This document shows positions 62,894-64,000 of a DNA stretch of 64,000 nt, piece by piece; position 1 is the first letter of the stretch; every line of letters starts with the position of its first letter. The notes under the pieces are model-generated. The model did no database searches, was not told the DNA's origin, and saw only the letters and a list, made by a program, of their open reading frames with translations. The position numbers and the translations under genes are program-made. Source of the stretch: Cellulomonas phragmiteti (GTDB lineage: Bacteria; Actinomycetota; Actinomycetes; Actinomycetales; Cellulomonadaceae); assembly GCF_016862775.1 (NCBI RefSeq), contig NZ_BONP01000003.1:1-64000 (forward strand). The letters run 5' to 3'.

Positions 62894-64000
62894 GTGACAC
62901 GTCCCGCCCCGGCCGTCGCCCGCGCGCGCCTCCTGCTCGTCGGGCTCTTCGCGCTCGCCGGCGTCGCCTTCGCGAGCTGGCTCGCGCGTATCCCGACCGT
63001 GCGTGACCTGCTGGACCTCAGCACGGCGGACCTCGGCCTGCTGCTCCTGGTGGGTTCCGTCGGCTCGCTGCTCACGGTCACCGCGTCCGGCGTCGTGCTG
63101 CAGCGCCTCGGCAGCCGCCGCGTGCTGCTGCTGTCGACCGGTGTGCTCGCCACGGCGCTCGTGCTGCTGGGTGTCGGCCCGACCGTCGGCTCGCGCGGCC
63201 TGCTGGCGACCGGCATCTTCCTCAACGGCGTCGCGGTCGCCCTCGGCAACGTGGCGATCAACGTCGAGTCGGCACGCGTCGAGCGCGCGCTGGGGCGCAC
63301 CGTGATCCCGCAGTTCCACGCCGCGTTCTCCATCGGCGCGGTGCTCGGCTCGGCCACCGGCGCGCTCGCCTCCGCCACCGGCGTGCCCGTGGCCGTGCAG
63401 CTGCCGCTGACGGCGGTCGTCGTCGTGGTGTGGCGTCTGGCGTCCCTGCCCGGCGTGGTGCTGCCGGTATCCGCCGTCGAGTCCGACGAGCGCGCCGCCG
63501 TCGCCCCCGCCGCCGTCGCTCCCGTCGGCGCCGCCGCGGGCGTCGCCCGGCGGCGCGCGGGGCGGCTGGGCAGCGCGCTCGACGCGTGGCGGGAGCGCCG
63601 CACGCTGCTCGTCGGCGTCGTCGTGCTCTCGGCCGCGTTCTCCGAGGGCGCCGCCAACAACTGGCTGTCCCTCGCGGTCGTCGACGGCTTCGGGCGCAGC
63701 GAGTCGGTCGGTGGCGCGGTCCTCGGCCTGTTCGTCGCCTCCATGACCGCGGTCCGGCTGCTCGGTACCCGCCTCATCGACCGGTGCGGGCGGGTGGCGG
63801 TGCTGCGCGCGTCCGGTGTCGCCTCGGTCGTCGGGCTCCTGACCTTCGGGTTCGCCCCGACGTTCGGCCTCGCGTCGGCCGGTGTCGTGCTGTGGGGCGC
63901 GGGCGCCGCGCTCGCGGTGCCGATCGGGATCGCCGCGGCGTCCGACGACCCGGTGCGCGCGGCCGGCCGCGTGGCCGTCGTCTCGGCGTTCGCGGCGATG
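62894..64000 (+). CDS. MFS transporter, 3' end outside the window
   Basis: The first 369 residues of a major facilitator protein; the frame is still open at base 64000. About eleven hydrophobic segments are visible. The helix 2-3 loop reads SGVVLQRLGSRRVLLLS, the MFS A-motif type, and the second half has RLLGTRLIDRCGRVAVLR. Overall it resembles YbjJ/FucP-like sugar or drug MFS carriers. GTG 62894 has GGAG seven bases upstream. The divergent LacI regulator with two operators in the gap suggests a sugar substrate (inference). Confidence 0.87.
   Translation, partial: MTRPAPAVARARLLLVGLFALAGVAFASWLARIPTVRDLLDLSTADLGLLLLVGSVGSLLTVTASGVVLQRLGSRRVLLLSTGVLATALVLLGVGPTVGSRGLLATGIFLNGVAVALGNVAINVESARVERALGRTVIPQFHAAFSIGAVLGSATGALASATGVPVAVQLPLTAVVVVVWRLASLPGVVLPVSAVESDERAAVAPAAVAPVGAAAGVARRRAGRLGSALDAWRERRTLLVGVVVLSAAFSEGAANNWLSLAVVDGFGRSESVGGAVLGLFVASMTAVRLLGTRLIDRCGRVAVLRASGVASVVGLLTFGFAPTFGLASAGVVLWGAGAALAVPIGIAAASDDPVRAAGRVAVVSAFAAM

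Overview
The window is a contiguous piece of a very high-GC actinobacterial chromosome. Evidence for this: GTG starts are frequent, coding is dense with many 1-8 nt gene overlaps, -10 boxes sit directly in front of start codons (leaderless genes), and there is a mycobacterial-type bS22 gene, a class-E-type LAxTG sorting signal and a complete menaquinone pathway with a MenJ-type reductase. Taken together it looks like a member of the Micrococcales, most likely Cellulomonas or a close relative (inference; no rRNA is present). I found no insertion sequence, prophage, CRISPR array, toxin-antitoxin pair or defence island. Much of the gene order matches, from memory, the conserved Mycobacterium tuberculosis Rv0500A-Rv0566c and Rv0634B-Rv0636 blocks and the Streptomyces nuo region.

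Layout. 1-2.6 kb: two Pro/Ala/Val-rich exported-type proteins, the second carrying six chaplin-like repeats and a LAxTG wall anchor. 2.6-5.8 kb (minus strand): a trkH-trkA-ppk2 operon for K+ uptake and polyphosphate metabolism. 5.9-7.9 kb: acuC deacetylase, an excisionase-type HTH protein and ribosomal protein bS22. 7.9-10.4 kb: a LacI regulator and a GH27 glycosidase. 10.4-13.6 kb: GNAT and HAD-IB proteins, a glutaredoxin-like protein, the redox sensor Rex and a YceI protein. 13.7-19.4 kb: MarR regulator, histidine phosphatase and the System II cytochrome c maturation genes (ResA/TlpA, CcdA, ResB, CcsB). 19.4-33.1 kb: menaquinone genes menA, menE, menB, menC, menD, menF and menG, interspersed with a DUF3048 lipoprotein, an HtrA protease and an RNA/DNA methyltransferase. 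33.4-51.6 kb: menJ followed by the 14-gene nuoA-N operon. 51.7-58.7 kb: polyprenyl diphosphate synthase, a PP2C phosphatase with a zinc-ribbon/RDD/FHA membrane protein, RarD, FprA and HtpX. 58.7-61.6 kb: YajQ, tRNA-Tyr, a lipoprotein, tRNA-Thr, tRNA-Met, rpmG and hadA-hadB. 61.6-64 kb: a LacI regulator divergent from an MFS transporter that runs off the window.

How it works together. Most of the window builds and feeds a menaquinone-based respiratory chain: chorismate is turned into menaquinone (MenF, D, C, E, B, A, G, J; MenH and the thioesterase are not here), the polyprenyl synthase at 51.7 kb can make its side chain, NDH-1 reduces it, and the cytochrome c maturation genes serve downstream electron carriers. 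Rex, encoded at 12.3 kb, is a plausible regulator of the menJ-nuo promoter, where a Rex-like inverted repeat is visible. The less ordinary features are the chaplin-like wall protein, the coordinated loss of all four N7 cluster cysteines in NuoG, the K+/polyphosphate operon with a lysine-rich tail on the kinase, the PP2C/FHA pair, and a strikingly regular leaderless start architecture (-10 hexamer, exactly six bases, start codon) at a dozen genes.
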